From an uncultured Alphaproteobacteria bacterium (lineage in GTDB: Bacteria > Pseudomonadota > Alphaproteobacteria > Rhodobacterales > Rhodobacteraceae): 24,144 nt of DNA. Positions 7,513 to 15,187 of the stretch are shown in pieces. A model generated the notes under the pieces. It worked only from the letters and a program-made list of their open reading frames with translations, ran no database searches and was not told the DNA's origin. The stretch lies in assembly GCA_929200295.1 (NCBI GenBank), contig CAKMZE010000008.1, forward strand, positions 22,183 to 46,326, read 5' to 3'. A program made the position numbers and the translations under genes. Positions within the stretch are counted from its first letter, which is position 1, and every line of letters begins with the position of its first letter.

Positions 7513-8211
7513 TTACACCATACGGATCACATCCTTGTCGATGGCTAACATATAGCCCTTGCGCGCGATGTTTTTGACCAAGAGCTCACTGATCATTTGA
7601 TTGCCCAACATATCGCGCAAACGTTTAATGCGTGTCGCACCTGCGGCCTCGTCGCAATCTGCGGCATTTCGGCCTGAGATCACGCCTTCAATCTCTGCAC
7701 CTGACATGACCTCATCATCCATGCGGGCCTCGGCCAGTACAGAGAGCGTTTCCATCGCCGCATCGGTGAGTTTGAATTCAAAATTATTGAGATAAACAGC
7801 CTTTTGATCGCGCGAGATCATCAGGGAATTGACTGTGATGCCGTTTCGTTCGACTTGCTCCATGCGTCTGTTCAAACCGATGAGCATGACGAGAAAGGCG
7901 ACCGCCGCGATAAGCATTGCCGTGGCGAACACCAGCAGGACGAAAATCACAAACCGGTATGAGGAGAGCGTGTCAGAAAACGCTGTGCCAGATTGTGCGA
8001 GGATTTCCAGCAACTTAATCTCGGCATTGCCAGTTAATGTATCATTGGCGATAAACAACTGCTCAACCCGCGCATTAAACGCGTTGGCATCTGGTAGATT
8101 TAAAAACAGGACGATTGCCACACTGGCAAGGATCAGCACAATCGCAGCGATGCCAAGCACGACGATCCGGTGACCGCCTTGGCGTGGTTCAATATCGAAG
8201 GAAGTAGTCAC
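7513..8211 (-). CDS. Two-TM membrane protein with C-terminal OmpR-type winged helix
   Basis: From GTG 8211 the protein is 232 aa. It has a short cytoplasmic head, TM1 (about 15-38), a periplasmic stretch (39-86), TM2 (87-112) and a C-terminal domain (about 128-225). That last domain reads like an OmpR/PhoB effector domain. MISRDQKAVYLNNFEFKLTD matches the beta-platform, ETLSVLAEARMDDEVMSGAE the first helices, TRIKRLRDMLG the recognition helix, and VKNIARKGYML the wing. This is the reverse of ToxR/CadC, where the winged helix is N-terminal. It is probably a membrane-anchored one-component regulator. GTG 8211 is preferred: an AGGGAGA Shine-Dalgarno sequence precedes it, while TTG 8250 and ATG 8247 have none. 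It overlaps the upstream gene by 23 nt. The ligand and regulon are unknown. Confidence 0.8.
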   Translation of the reverse strand: MTTSFDIEPRQGGHRIVVLGIAAIVLILASVAIVLFLNLPDANAFNARVEQLFIANDTLTGNAEIKLLEILAQSGTAFSDTLSSYRFVIFVLLVFATAMLIAAVAFLVMLIGLNRRMEQVERNGITVNSLMISRDQKAVYLNNFEFKLTDAAMETLSVLAEARMDDEVMSGAEIEGVISGRNAADCDEAAGATRIKRLRDMLGNQMISELLVKNIARKGYMLAIDKDVIRMV

Positions 8212-8470
8212 CGGCACTCTCCCTTTTTCCCTCGAGCGTTGCGTCATCAAAGACGCTGAGCACAGTCAGCAATTGCCAGCCGTCTTCTTGGAGACGCGCG
8301 GCAAGGCTGGCCGCGGCTGCATCTGTTGCGCAGTCGCCCGAAATTTCCGCGACACCGTAATGGAGCCGCAATGGATCATCTTGTTTGGCTTTGTAATCTG
8401 CATAGCAGGCGGCATGCGCCGATCCGCCCGAGAGCGCCAAAATACATGAGAGATAGATAAGCTGTTTCAT
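8189..8470 (-). CDS. Small secreted protein upstream of membrane winged-helix gene
   Basis: From ATG 8470 the product is 93 aa. It has a clean signal peptide (MKQLIYLSCILALSGGSAHA) followed by a 73-aa mature part with two cysteines (C22, C47) that could form a disulfide. The frame extends upstream to 8518, but the extra 16 residues would bury the signal peptide, so the inner ATG is preferred. I do not recognise a family. Its end overlaps the start of the winged-helix gene, implying coupling. A tempting parallel is a periplasmic partner or ligand sensor for the membrane regulator, as ToxS is for ToxR. Only the gene order supports this; there is no sequence similarity that I can see. Confidence 0.7.
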   Translation of the reverse strand: MKQLIYLSCILALSGGSAHAACYADYKAKQDDPLRLHYGVAEISGDCATDAAAASLAARLQEDGWQLLTVLSVFDDATLEGKRESAGDYFLRY

Positions 8471-8493
8471 GGCGCATATAAGGCCGTAGATCG

Positions 8494-8514
8494 GATTGCT
8501 AATCAATAGCAATC
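8494..8514. promoter_or_regulatory. Perfect 21-bp palindrome, candidate operator
   Basis: GATTGCTA and TAGCAATC are perfect 8-nt inverted arms around a 5-nt spacer. The site lies in the 141-nt divergent region between the secreted-protein gene (start 8470) and the MFS gene (start 8612). The symmetry and spacing suit a dimeric regulator. The neighbouring winged-helix protein is one candidate binder, though OmpR-type domains usually prefer direct repeats. Function is inferred. Confidence 0.5.
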
Positions 8515-8611
8515 GCACGTGGCTACCTGTGGGGGCAATTTTCCACCTGCGGGGTGGACAAAATCTGTCTGTAGCTCTTGCAATGGGAGCAAGAAAAAGC
8601 GCCTATAGCGT

Positions 8612-9844
8612 ATGGATAAAAAAGCCCCTTTAATGACACCTGTTCTCGTCGCGGGGTGCCTGATCATTATGACAGGTTTCGCGATCCGCGCGTCCTTTGG
8701 GGTGTTCCAAATCCCCATTGCGGATGAATTTGGCTGGCTGCGGTCAGAGTTCTCATTGGCCATTGCCATTCAAAACCTGGCTTGGGGAATAGGGCAGCCG
8801 ATCTTTGGCGCGATTGCTGAAAAGGTTGGTGATCGCAAGGCGATTATCCTTGGCGCATTGTGCTATGCGGCGGGCTTGCTTTTGTCCTCGGGGGCGACAT
8901 CGCCTGTGGCGCATCAAACTTACGAGATTTTAGTGGGATTTGGCATTGCGGGCACGGGGTTTGGTGTGATTCTGGCGGTGGTTGGCCGCGCGGCCTCTGA
9001 CGACAACAGATCAATGTCGCTGGCGATTGCAACGGCGGCTGGATCCGCGGGGCAGGTCATCGGGGCACCACTGGCAGAATATCTGCTGGGCTTCATGACC
9101 TGGCAAATGACTTTTGTGACGTTTGCGGGTTTGATCATGGCTTCATTGCTGGTGTTGCCAATGATGCGCAGCCCGGCACCAGCCACCCGTGCCGAGCTCG
9201 AAGAAAGCATGGGCGTGATCCTTTTGCGCGCGTTCAAAGACCCGTCCTATACACTGATCTTCCTTGGTTTCTTTTCTTGTGGGTATCAGCTTGCCTTTAT
9301 CACCGCGCATTTCCCGGCCTTTGTGACCGAAGCGTGTGGCGCGATTTTACCGGGTGGTGTGTTGCACAATATGGGGATCACAACGACAAGCCGTCTTGGC
9401 GCTGTGGCGATTTCCCTGATCGGGCTGGCGAATATTGCTGGCACATTACTCGCGGGGTATTTGGGTAAACATTATTCGAAGAAGTATCTTCTTGCTGGGA
9501 TTTACGCGGGGCGCACTGTGATTGCTGCGGTCTTTATCATGACACCGATGACGCCTACGACTGTGATTATATTTTCAATCTTGATGGGTAGTCTGTGGCT
9601 GGCAACTGTTCCGCTGACCTCGGGTCTTGTGGCGCATATTTATGGGCTCAGATATATGGGCACGCTTTATGGCATCGTGTTCTTTTCGCATCAGCTTGGT
9701 TCGTTCTTGGGTGTATGGCTCGGGGGCGCGCTTTATGATATTTACGGGACCTATACCTATGTGTGGTGGGTCGGGATTGCGGTTGGTGCCTTTAGCGCGA
9801 TCGTGCATTTGCCGATTCGCGAAAGACCGTTGGTGGCGGCGTGA
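8612..9844 (+). CDS. MFS transporter, monocarboxylate/oxalate-formate-like
   Basis: This 410-aa protein has 12 predicted TM segments. The loop 2-3 motif is degenerate motif A, GAIAEKVGDRK (66-76). N-terminal features include FAIRASFGVFQIPIADEFGW and GIGQPIFG. These match the MFS group containing oxalate:formate antiporters and monocarboxylate carriers, so an organic acid is the likely cargo. The exact substrate is unknown. It diverges from the secreted-protein/winged-helix/aldolase operon, and shared control through the palindrome at 8494-8514 is possible. The leader also carries smaller inverted repeats: six-base arms at 8542-8558 (TCCACC/GGTGGA) and 8576-8594 (TCTTGC/GCAAGA). No strong Shine-Dalgarno sequence precedes the ATG. 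Confidence 0.9.
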   Translation: MDKKAPLMTPVLVAGCLIIMTGFAIRASFGVFQIPIADEFGWLRSEFSLAIAIQNLAWGIGQPIFGAIAEKVGDRKAIILGALCYAAGLLLSSGATSPVAHQTYEILVGFGIAGTGFGVILAVVGRAASDDNRSMSLAIATAAGSAGQVIGAPLAEYLLGFMTWQMTFVTFAGLIMASLLVLPMMRSPAPATRAELEESMGVILLRAFKDPSYTLIFLGFFSCGYQLAFITAHFPAFVTEACGAILPGGVLHNMGITTTSRLGAVAISLIGLANIAGTLLAGYLGKHYSKKYLLAGIYAGRTVIAAVFIMTPMTPTTVIIFSILMGSLWLATVPLTSGLVAHIYGLRYMGTLYGIVFFSHQLGSFLGVWLGGALYDIYGTYTYVWWVGIAVGAFSAIVHLPIRERPLVAA

Positions 9845-9955
9845 AACCGATAATGTAAGCAGATTTGAATCTGATTTTAATGATTATTTCCGAAAATCCG
9901 ACCTTATCGCATGTAATATGCGTGCCACTTTAATTCTCTGATTACGATCCGCGGT

Positions 9956-9981
9956 TACCTCATAAGGCGAATTATGAGGTG
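9956..9981 (+). promoter_or_regulatory. Hairpin covering the Shine-Dalgarno of the diguanylate cyclase gene
   Basis: ACCTCATAA (9957-9965) and TTATGAGGT (9972-9980) are perfect 9-base inverted arms around a 6-nt loop (GGCGAA), with one extra G-U pair possible. The 3' arm contains the GAGG that lies 8 nt before ATG 9988. In RNA the stem would hide the ribosome binding site. It could equally be a DNA operator. No regulator is known from the sequence. Confidence 0.55.
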
Positions 9982-9987
9982 TCCAAA

Positions 9988-11133
9988 ATGGCCGTTTTCC
10001 TGCCAAAGCTTATGCTTTTGCTTAACCCGCTTATTCTCGGAATATTGCTGGCGTATACCTATGCGTTTGTCAAAAGGCTGGCTGGTGCGCAGCTCAAATG
10101 TAATCTTGTGATGGGGGTTGCCATGGGGGTGGCAGCGGCCACTGCGATGCTCAACCCGATTGTGCTTTCTGAAGGGATCATTGTTGATCTGCGTAACCTA
10201 TTGGTTGGTTTGTCAGGCGCGTTCTTTGGGGTGTTCGGGTTCGTAGTGACCGCTGCAATCGCGACCTACACGCGGTTTGTACTGGGTGGCAGCGGGGTTC
10301 TTTCTGGTATTGTGGCAATGTGTGCCGCAGGGGTTATGGGGCTGCTTTGGGCGCATTATGTACGAAACCGTATTTCAAACACAGCGATTTCACTTGCTGC
10401 GCTTGGCGTGATGATTACCGGGCATCTTGCGGGGGCGGTTTTGATCCCGGTAGAATTTCGCTATACGTTTTTAGCAAATTTTGGTGGTTGGCTGTTTTTG
10501 TGTAATATCATTGGGTCGCTGACGATTGGGTCATTGCTGATTTATGAGCAGACCATCATCATGGAACGTAGCAAGCTTTTGCTACAGGCGACGCGCGACC
10601 CGCTTACAAAGCTATTAAATCGTCGCGCGCTTATGACATCGTATGAAAATCTAGCGCGCGCAGATCGTGAGAGAGCGGGCGTTGCGATGGTGTGTTTCGA
10701 CATCGATCATTTCAAAAAGATCAATGATCTGAATGGGCATATTCATGGAGATGAAGTGCTAATTGAGCTGACGCAGCGTGTACGGGCCTGCCTGCGGCCC
10801 GAGGATCTCTTTGCGCGGATCGGCGGCGATGAGTTTCTGATAGTTCTGCCAAATATCACAGCTGATGAGGTGCAGGCCACGGCTGAACGCTGCCGCAAAG
10901 CGATTGCCAACGATGCTTTGATCACGTCTCAGGCCATGACGAAAACCACGATTAGTATTGGGGTCAGCTGGAACCGCGATAAGATGGGTTTTGATAAGCT
11001 GTTCTCCTTTGCGGATGAGGCTCTTTATACCGCCAAGGCGCATGGGCGAAACTGTGTCGCGCATCACATCGTGCCGCAGTTTACGCCAAATGAACGCGCG
11101 TCTTATCCCGCAAGCGCGGGGCTGCGGGTCTAA
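9988..11133 (+). CDS. Membrane diguanylate cyclase (5TM-LYT plus GGDEF)
   Basis: This 381-aa protein makes cyclic di-GMP from two GTP. Residues 1-190 hold six or so TM segments. They include LRNLLVGLSGAFFGVFGFVV, matching the 5TM-LYT sensor type. The GGDEF domain spans about 200-365. Its motifs are DPLTKLLNRRAL (204-215), DIDHFKKIND (238-247), the active-site GGDEF (279-283), and an intact inhibitory I-site RPED (270-273), exactly five residues upstream. It is therefore probably active and product-inhibited. There is no EAL domain. Two starts are possible: GTG 9979 and ATG 9988. The ATG is preferred because GAGG at 9976-9979 is well spaced from it. Proximity to flagellar genes fits a motile-sessile switch, but the gene stands alone. 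Confidence 0.93.
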   Translation: MAVFLPKLMLLLNPLILGILLAYTYAFVKRLAGAQLKCNLVMGVAMGVAAATAMLNPIVLSEGIIVDLRNLLVGLSGAFFGVFGFVVTAAIATYTRFVLGGSGVLSGIVAMCAAGVMGLLWAHYVRNRISNTAISLAALGVMITGHLAGAVLIPVEFRYTFLANFGGWLFLCNIIGSLTIGSLLIYEQTIIMERSKLLLQATRDPLTKLLNRRALMTSYENLARADRERAGVAMVCFDIDHFKKINDLNGHIHGDEVLIELTQRVRACLRPEDLFARIGGDEFLIVLPNITADEVQATAERCRKAIANDALITSQAMTKTTISIGVSWNRDKMGFDKLFSFADEALYTAKAHGRNCVAHHIVPQFTPNERASYPASAGLRV

Positions 11134-11167
11134 TGGCCTTTTGCTAGGCGTAAATCGCCAAGAGGCG

Positions 11168-11956
11168 TTAGATATCAAACCGCGTGATAATGGGAGCGTG
11201 GTCGCTGGGTTGTTCCCACCCACGCACGTCGCGCAAAACCCGGCTGTCAGATGCATGGTCAACCAGATCTGCTGTTGTCCAAATGTGATCTAACCTGCGC
11301 CCCTTATCTGCCGTATCCCAATCGCGTGCGCGGTAGGACCACCAGCTATAAAGCTTTCCTTCGGGGATATGCTTGCGGACAATATCGGTCCATGCGCCTG
11401 CCGTCTGCACTTCTGCGAGGGCCGCAACCTCAATTGGCGTATGGCTCACCACTTTGAGAAGCTTTTTATGATCCCAGACGTCGTCTTCTTCGGGTGCGAT
11501 ATTCAGATCACCCACAAGGATCGCGCGCTCAGGTTTGCGTGCTTGAAACGCATCGCGCATATCCGCAAGATAATCGAGCTTTTGCCCAAACTTTTCGTTT
11601 ACATCACGGTCGGCAACGTCACCACCTGCGGGGACATAAAAGTTATGGACGGTCACGCCATTGTCAAGCTGCCCCGCAACGTGACGCGCGTGTCCGAGAT
11701 CTGCAAAATCCCAGGCACATACCTCTTTCATCGGCAGTTTTGAGAAAATGGCAACGCCGTTATAGCCCTTTTGCCCACGCGCAACCATGTGCTGATAGCC
11801 CAATGCTGCAAACTGATCATGGGGGATCTTCTCAACCGGGCTTTTGCATTCTTGCAAGCATAGCACGTCAGGTGCGGCCTCTTGCATCATTTGCATCACC
11901 AAATCTGCGCGCAGTCTGACCGAATTGATATTCCATGTTGCAACTGTAAATGACAT
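11168..11956 (-). CDS. xth: Exodeoxyribonuclease III
   Basis: This 262-aa protein is a typical XthA, which removes nucleotides 3'-5' and cleaves DNA at abasic sites in base-excision repair. Motifs of the endonuclease/exonuclease/phosphatase fold are all present. They are ATWNINSVR near the start, LQECK with metal-ligand E36, YVPAGGD, GDLNIAPEEDDVWD, RRLDHIW, and the terminal SDHAPI with the catalytic Asp-His. It lies 14 nt after the asparaginase gene on the same strand, so the two are probably one transcript. It converges on the diguanylate cyclase across 34 nt, where I see only a weak 4-bp hairpin. Confidence 0.96.
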   Translation of the reverse strand: MSFTVATWNINSVRLRADLVMQMMQEAAPDVLCLQECKSPVEKIPHDQFAALGYQHMVARGQKGYNGVAIFSKLPMKEVCAWDFADLGHARHVAGQLDNGVTVHNFYVPAGGDVADRDVNEKFGQKLDYLADMRDAFQARKPERAILVGDLNIAPEEDDVWDHKKLLKVVSHTPIEVAALAEVQTAGAWTDIVRKHIPEGKLYSWWSYRARDWDTADKGRRLDHIWTTADLVDHASDSRVLRDVRGWEQPSDHAPIITRFDI

Positions 11957-11970
11957 TTCTCTTTTTCTTT

Positions 11971-12966
11971 CTAATGTAAGGTTTTAGCGGGGCGCAGCCC
12001 ACCTGTAACGAGCCCATCCCAATTGCGGATGTCAGGGCGCATGCGTGCGATCGCGGTAGGATGCTCTGGATCCAAAACGCCCAAGCGAACCAGTAGTGCT
12101 GTGATAACCGCCTCGCTTGCGCGGGTCGCGCCGTCGGCGATTTTGACCGCGATGCCCATGCGTCGCTCAGGGACAATCGCGACGAACACGCCTTCGGCTC
12201 CGGTTTTTATGGCAACCTTGTGGTGCATTGCCCGCATCAAATCTGTGCAGGCGCGGGTTTCGCCAGCGACAAGTTCTGGGTAGGTCATCATGGCGTTGCG
12301 CAGACGAACGGCCGCTTGCGCGCGTAGGTCGGTTTTGTCGTCCGCACTTGCGAAATAAGCCATCGCGCGGGCAAGCCCGTGTAGACTGCTGGCATGATTA
12401 GGGGCAGAGCAACCATCAATCCCAAAGGTGGGTGATGTTTCCCCTGTCACCTCTTCAAAGGCGGTTTTGCACGCCTGTTGAACAGGGTGATCCAGCGCAC
12501 AATACTCTGGCCCCGCCTTCAGATGTTGGGTGAGTGTGAGAAACCCCGCATGCTTGCCTGAGCAATTATTATGCACACGGCAAACCGGGGCTGTGGCACG
12601 AATAAGCGTGTCACGGACGTCAATGTCGCGGGGCTCTTGCGGGCCACAGCGCAGGTCATCATCAGATAGCCCCAGGTCAGCTAACCATTGCGTCACGGGG
12701 TCAACATGGATGCGTGACGCCTGATGCGACGCACAGGCCAATGCCAGCTGTTGCTCGCTTAAGTGATAGGCGTCAGCCGCACCGCTTTCGACCAAAGGCA
12801 GGGCTTGCAGCATCTTGCAAGACGACCGTGGAAAGATCACTGCCGTCGGATCCCCCCAAGACGCAACGATTTGTCCGCTTTCATCACAGATTACGGCATG
12901 CCCCTGATGAACGCATTCCAATAGGTCATTTCGCCAAACTTCGACCAAATTTACGGCTTGGGGCAT
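11971..12966 (-). CDS. Class 3 (Rhizobium etli-type) asparaginase
   Basis: This 331-aa protein matches the thermolabile, ReAV-like asparaginase family, which hydrolyses L-asparagine to aspartate and ammonia. It is unrelated to E. coli AnsA/AnsB and shares a serine beta-lactamase-like SxxK arrangement. The motif RSSCK places Ser48 and Lys51 at the positions reported for ReAV, and NCSGKH gives Cys135 and Lys138, the metal-binding pair region. GIDGCSAPN (182-190) supplies the conserved Asp and Cys. All expected residues are intact, so activity is likely. An AAAGAGAAA purine tract precedes the ATG. The 166-nt upstream region is shared with the divergent IalB-family gene; I see no clear operator there. 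Confidence 0.92.
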   Translation of the reverse strand: MPQAVNLVEVWRNDLLECVHQGHAVICDESGQIVASWGDPTAVIFPRSSCKMLQALPLVESGAADAYHLSEQQLALACASHQASRIHVDPVTQWLADLGLSDDDLRCGPQEPRDIDVRDTLIRATAPVCRVHNNCSGKHAGFLTLTQHLKAGPEYCALDHPVQQACKTAFEEVTGETSPTFGIDGCSAPNHASSLHGLARAMAYFASADDKTDLRAQAAVRLRNAMMTYPELVAGETRACTDLMRAMHHKVAIKTGAEGVFVAIVPERRMGIAVKIADGATRASEAVITALLVRLGVLDPEHPTAIARMRPDIRNWDGLVTGGLRPAKTLH

Positions 12967-13132
12967 GATTTCTCTTTCATTTGCCTCAGATCAGGGCTTT
13001 CCCAACTGGGCAGTTTCTTGCTAGGTCTATTCCTATCGAGTTGAAAACGTCCTCGCTAGTCGAAAAGGTGCCGTAAGATGCATCAGGCATACGTGAGGTG
13101 ACCAGAGGCAAGGGCAGCTTGGAGGCTGTAAA

Positions 13133-13660
13133 ATGATGAAGAGATATATTGGTGCATTCGCCGCAATGGCAATTTGTGTTGTTGCAGGCAGTGTGCAAGC
13201 ACAAGAAACGTCAAACCGTGTCGCGGCAAATACGGATTGGAGCGTATTTGTCGAAGATAATCCCAAGGAATGCTGGGGGGTTTCCGCACCCAAGGAAACC
13301 GTCAACACAAAAGACGGCAGCCCTGTTTCTGTGCGTCGCAGCGATATCTTGCTCTTTGTCTTTTATCGCCCTGGTGCGTCTGTCACAGGGCAGGTGGCGT
13401 TTACAGGCGGGTATCCTTTTGCAAATGGCTCAACCGCTAAGCTGACAATCTCTGGCACTGAGTTCCAGCTCTTTACAGATGGTGAGTGGGCTTGGCCTGC
13501 TACGCCAGAAGAAGACCAGCGTATCGTGGCTGCGATGAAGCGTGGCTCATCTGCGGTGGTTCAGGCGCGCTCTGGTCGCGGTACTGTGACAACAGATACA
13601 TTTTCACTGTTAGGGTTCACGGCGGCTGTCGAAGAAGCTGCGCGTCGCTGCGAAGGCTGA
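13133..13660 (+). CDS. IalB-family secreted protein
   Basis: The 175-aa product has a signal peptide (cleavage about VQA-QE, residue 23) and a beta-rich domain of the invasion-associated locus B type. Typical family features are the early TDWSVFVEDNPKECWG stretch and a second Cys near the C-terminus (RRCEG), likely disulfide-bonded to the first. The basic R-R-S-D-I-L-L strand and the FSLLGFTAAVEEA C-terminal helix also fit. It is named from Bartonella, but the family is widespread in free-living alphaproteobacteria, so invasion is not implied. GGAGG at 13121-13125 supports ATG 13133; a second ATG follows at once. The next gene begins 31 nt later, so it may be read into the downstream operon. 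Confidence 0.88.
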   Translation: MMKRYIGAFAAMAICVVAGSVQAQETSNRVAANTDWSVFVEDNPKECWGVSAPKETVNTKDGSPVSVRRSDILLFVFYRPGASVTGQVAFTGGYPFANGSTAKLTISGTEFQLFTDGEWAWPATPEEDQRIVAAMKRGSSAVVQARSGRGTVTTDTFSLLGFTAAVEEAARRCEG

Positions 13661-13691
13661 TAAATATACTGAGCAAGACCAGTGAGGGTTT

Positions 13692-14372
13692 ATGCCATTT
13701 CGTGCGTGTGTCTTTGATGCTTATGGGACGCTTTTTGATGTGAACGCAGCCGCAAGGCGCGCAGCATCAGAGCCGGGCGCAGAAAGCTGGGCGCCGCTTT
13801 GGCCTAAACTTGCGCAGGATTGGCGGCTCAAACAACTGCAATATACGTGGCTTCGGGCTGTTGCCAGACGGCACTGCGATTTTTGGCAGGTCACGCAAGA
13901 TGGGCTCGATTGGGCGCTAGAGGCGGCAGGCCTGTCTGATCTCGCGTTGCGAGAGCGGCTGCTTGCGCTTTTCTGGGCACTAGATGCGTTTCCAGAGGTT
14001 GAAGAGGTGCTTTCAGCCATCAAAGCGCGCGGCATCAAAACAGCGATCCTGTCAAACGGGTCGCCTGAGATGCTAGCTGCGGCTGTACAAAGCGCCACGC
14101 TTGAAGCCCATATTGATGAGGTGCTGTCTGTAGAAGATGTGCAGGTCTTTAAGCCGCATGACACGGTGTATGATCTTGTTGGTGCGCAACTGAATGTCCC
14201 AAAGGATGAGGTGTTATTCGTGTCCTCGAACGGATGGGATGCGGCGGGTGCTGCGGGATATGGGTTTCGCACAGTCTGGGTGAACCGCGCAGGTGAGCCG
14301 CAAGACAGATTATATGCGACACCTGATGACACGCTACCAGATCTTCGCGGTCTTCTACAGATCATCGCATGA
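13692..14372 (+). CDS. Type II haloacid dehalogenase-like hydrolase
   Basis: This 226-aa protein carries the HAD motifs of the L-2-haloacid dehalogenase type. The nucleophile is D9 in FDAYGTLFDV, motif II is S121 in LSNGS, K154 lies in VFKPH, and motif IV is SSNGWDAAGA (178-187). WRLKQLQYTWLR (44-55) matches the region that carries the halide-binding Arg and aromatic residues in type II dehalogenases. The helical cap is the short subtype. It would hydrolyse 2-halo acids to 2-hydroxy acids, though many family members are promiscuous. Its stop overlaps the next ATG, beginning a tightly coupled four-gene run. Confidence 0.88.
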   Translation: MPFRACVFDAYGTLFDVNAAARRAASEPGAESWAPLWPKLAQDWRLKQLQYTWLRAVARRHCDFWQVTQDGLDWALEAAGLSDLALRERLLALFWALDAFPEVEEVLSAIKARGIKTAILSNGSPEMLAAAVQSATLEAHIDEVLSVEDVQVFKPHDTVYDLVGAQLNVPKDEVLFVSSNGWDAAGAAGYGFRTVWVNRAGEPQDRLYATPDDTLPDLRGLLQIIA

Positions 14373-15187
14373 GCTATTTCAACGCCCTAGATGGAACGCG
14401 CATTTATTATGAGGCGGCGGGTAAGGGGCTGCCAATCATTGCCTTACCGGGCTTAACCCGCAACACCCGCGATTTTGATCATGTGGCCCCGTATATAGAG
14501 GGGCGGTTTATCCGCATGGATTATCGTGGGCGCGGGCAGTCTGACTGGGCAGATCACAGCAGCTATACGATTGCGCAAGAGGGCCAAGATGTGATCGCCC
14601 TCATGGATCATCTTGGGATAGAAAGCGCGGCCTTTCTGGGGACTTCACGTGGTGGGCTGATCGCAATGCATCTTGCGGCGGTTGCCCCTGTGCGGCTACG
14701 CGGTGTTGCGTTGAATGATATTGGTCCTGTGATTGATCCTGCCGGACTTGCGGTGATCAAAGATTACATTGGCCGTAACCCTGCACAAAAAACCTATGCT
14801 GAAGCGGCAAAGCTACGGGCCAGGACATGGGCGCATTTTGAAAATGTACCGATTTGCAGATGGCTGGTAGAGGTGCAAAACCATTACCTGCAAACGCCAT
14901 CGGGTTTACGGATCCGCTATGATCCGGCATTGCGGCAGGCGGTATTAGAGGCCTCTGGAGCGGTGATCCCCGACCTTTGGCCGTTATTTGATGCGTTAGA
15001 TGGCTTGCCTTTGGCTTTGATCCGTGGTGCAAATTCTGACCTGCTTAGCAGTGATACCGCGGCTAAGATGGCACATAGACGCCCGGATATGATTTACGCT
15101 GAGATCGCAGGACGCGGCCATGTGCCGTTTTTAGATGAACCGCAGGCGATCAGTGCGCTGCAAGAATGGATAGGACGACTGGCATGA
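14369..15187 (+). CDS. Alpha/beta hydrolase
   Basis: This 272-aa alpha/beta-hydrolase fold protein has the nucleophile elbow GTSRGG with Ser93, an oxyanion HG-like loop at LPGLTRN (26-32), an acid candidate in GANSDLL, and the catalytic His in GRGHVPFLDEP near residue 256. DYRGRGQSDW is typical of small esterases, lactonases and dehalogenase relatives. Ser at the nucleophile position, rather than Asp, argues against a haloalkane dehalogenase. Start and stop overlap the adjacent genes as ATGA on both sides, so the three gene products are likely made together. The substrate is unknown. Confidence 0.9.
   Translation: MSYFNALDGTRIYYEAAGKGLPIIALPGLTRNTRDFDHVAPYIEGRFIRMDYRGRGQSDWADHSSYTIAQEGQDVIALMDHLGIESAAFLGTSRGGLIAMHLAAVAPVRLRGVALNDIGPVIDPAGLAVIKDYIGRNPAQKTYAEAAKLRARTWAHFENVPICRWLVEVQNHYLQTPSGLRIRYDPALRQAVLEASGAVIPDLWPLFDALDGLPLALIRGANSDLLSSDTAAKMAHRRPDMIYAEIAGRGHVPFLDEPQAISALQEWIGRLA

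Noticed and set aside
8212..8250. N-terminal extension of the winged-helix protein to TTG 8250 or ATG 8247
   Set aside because: It would lengthen the overlap with the upstream gene to about 60 nt and has no ribosome binding site, whereas GTG 8211 has AGGGAGA.
9860..9873. CAGATT/AATCTG inverted repeat after the MFS gene
   Set aside because: Six-base arms with a 2-nt spacer, no T run, and AT-rich surroundings make chance likely.
11134..11167. Possible terminator between the diguanylate cyclase and xth genes
   Set aside because: Only a GGCG/CGCC 4-bp stem with no T run is seen.
13721..14365. 214-aa minus-strand open frame opposite the HAD gene
   Set aside because: It mirrors the GC-rich codon pattern of the HAD gene, is Ser-rich and has no family features; the plus-strand gene has all HAD motifs.
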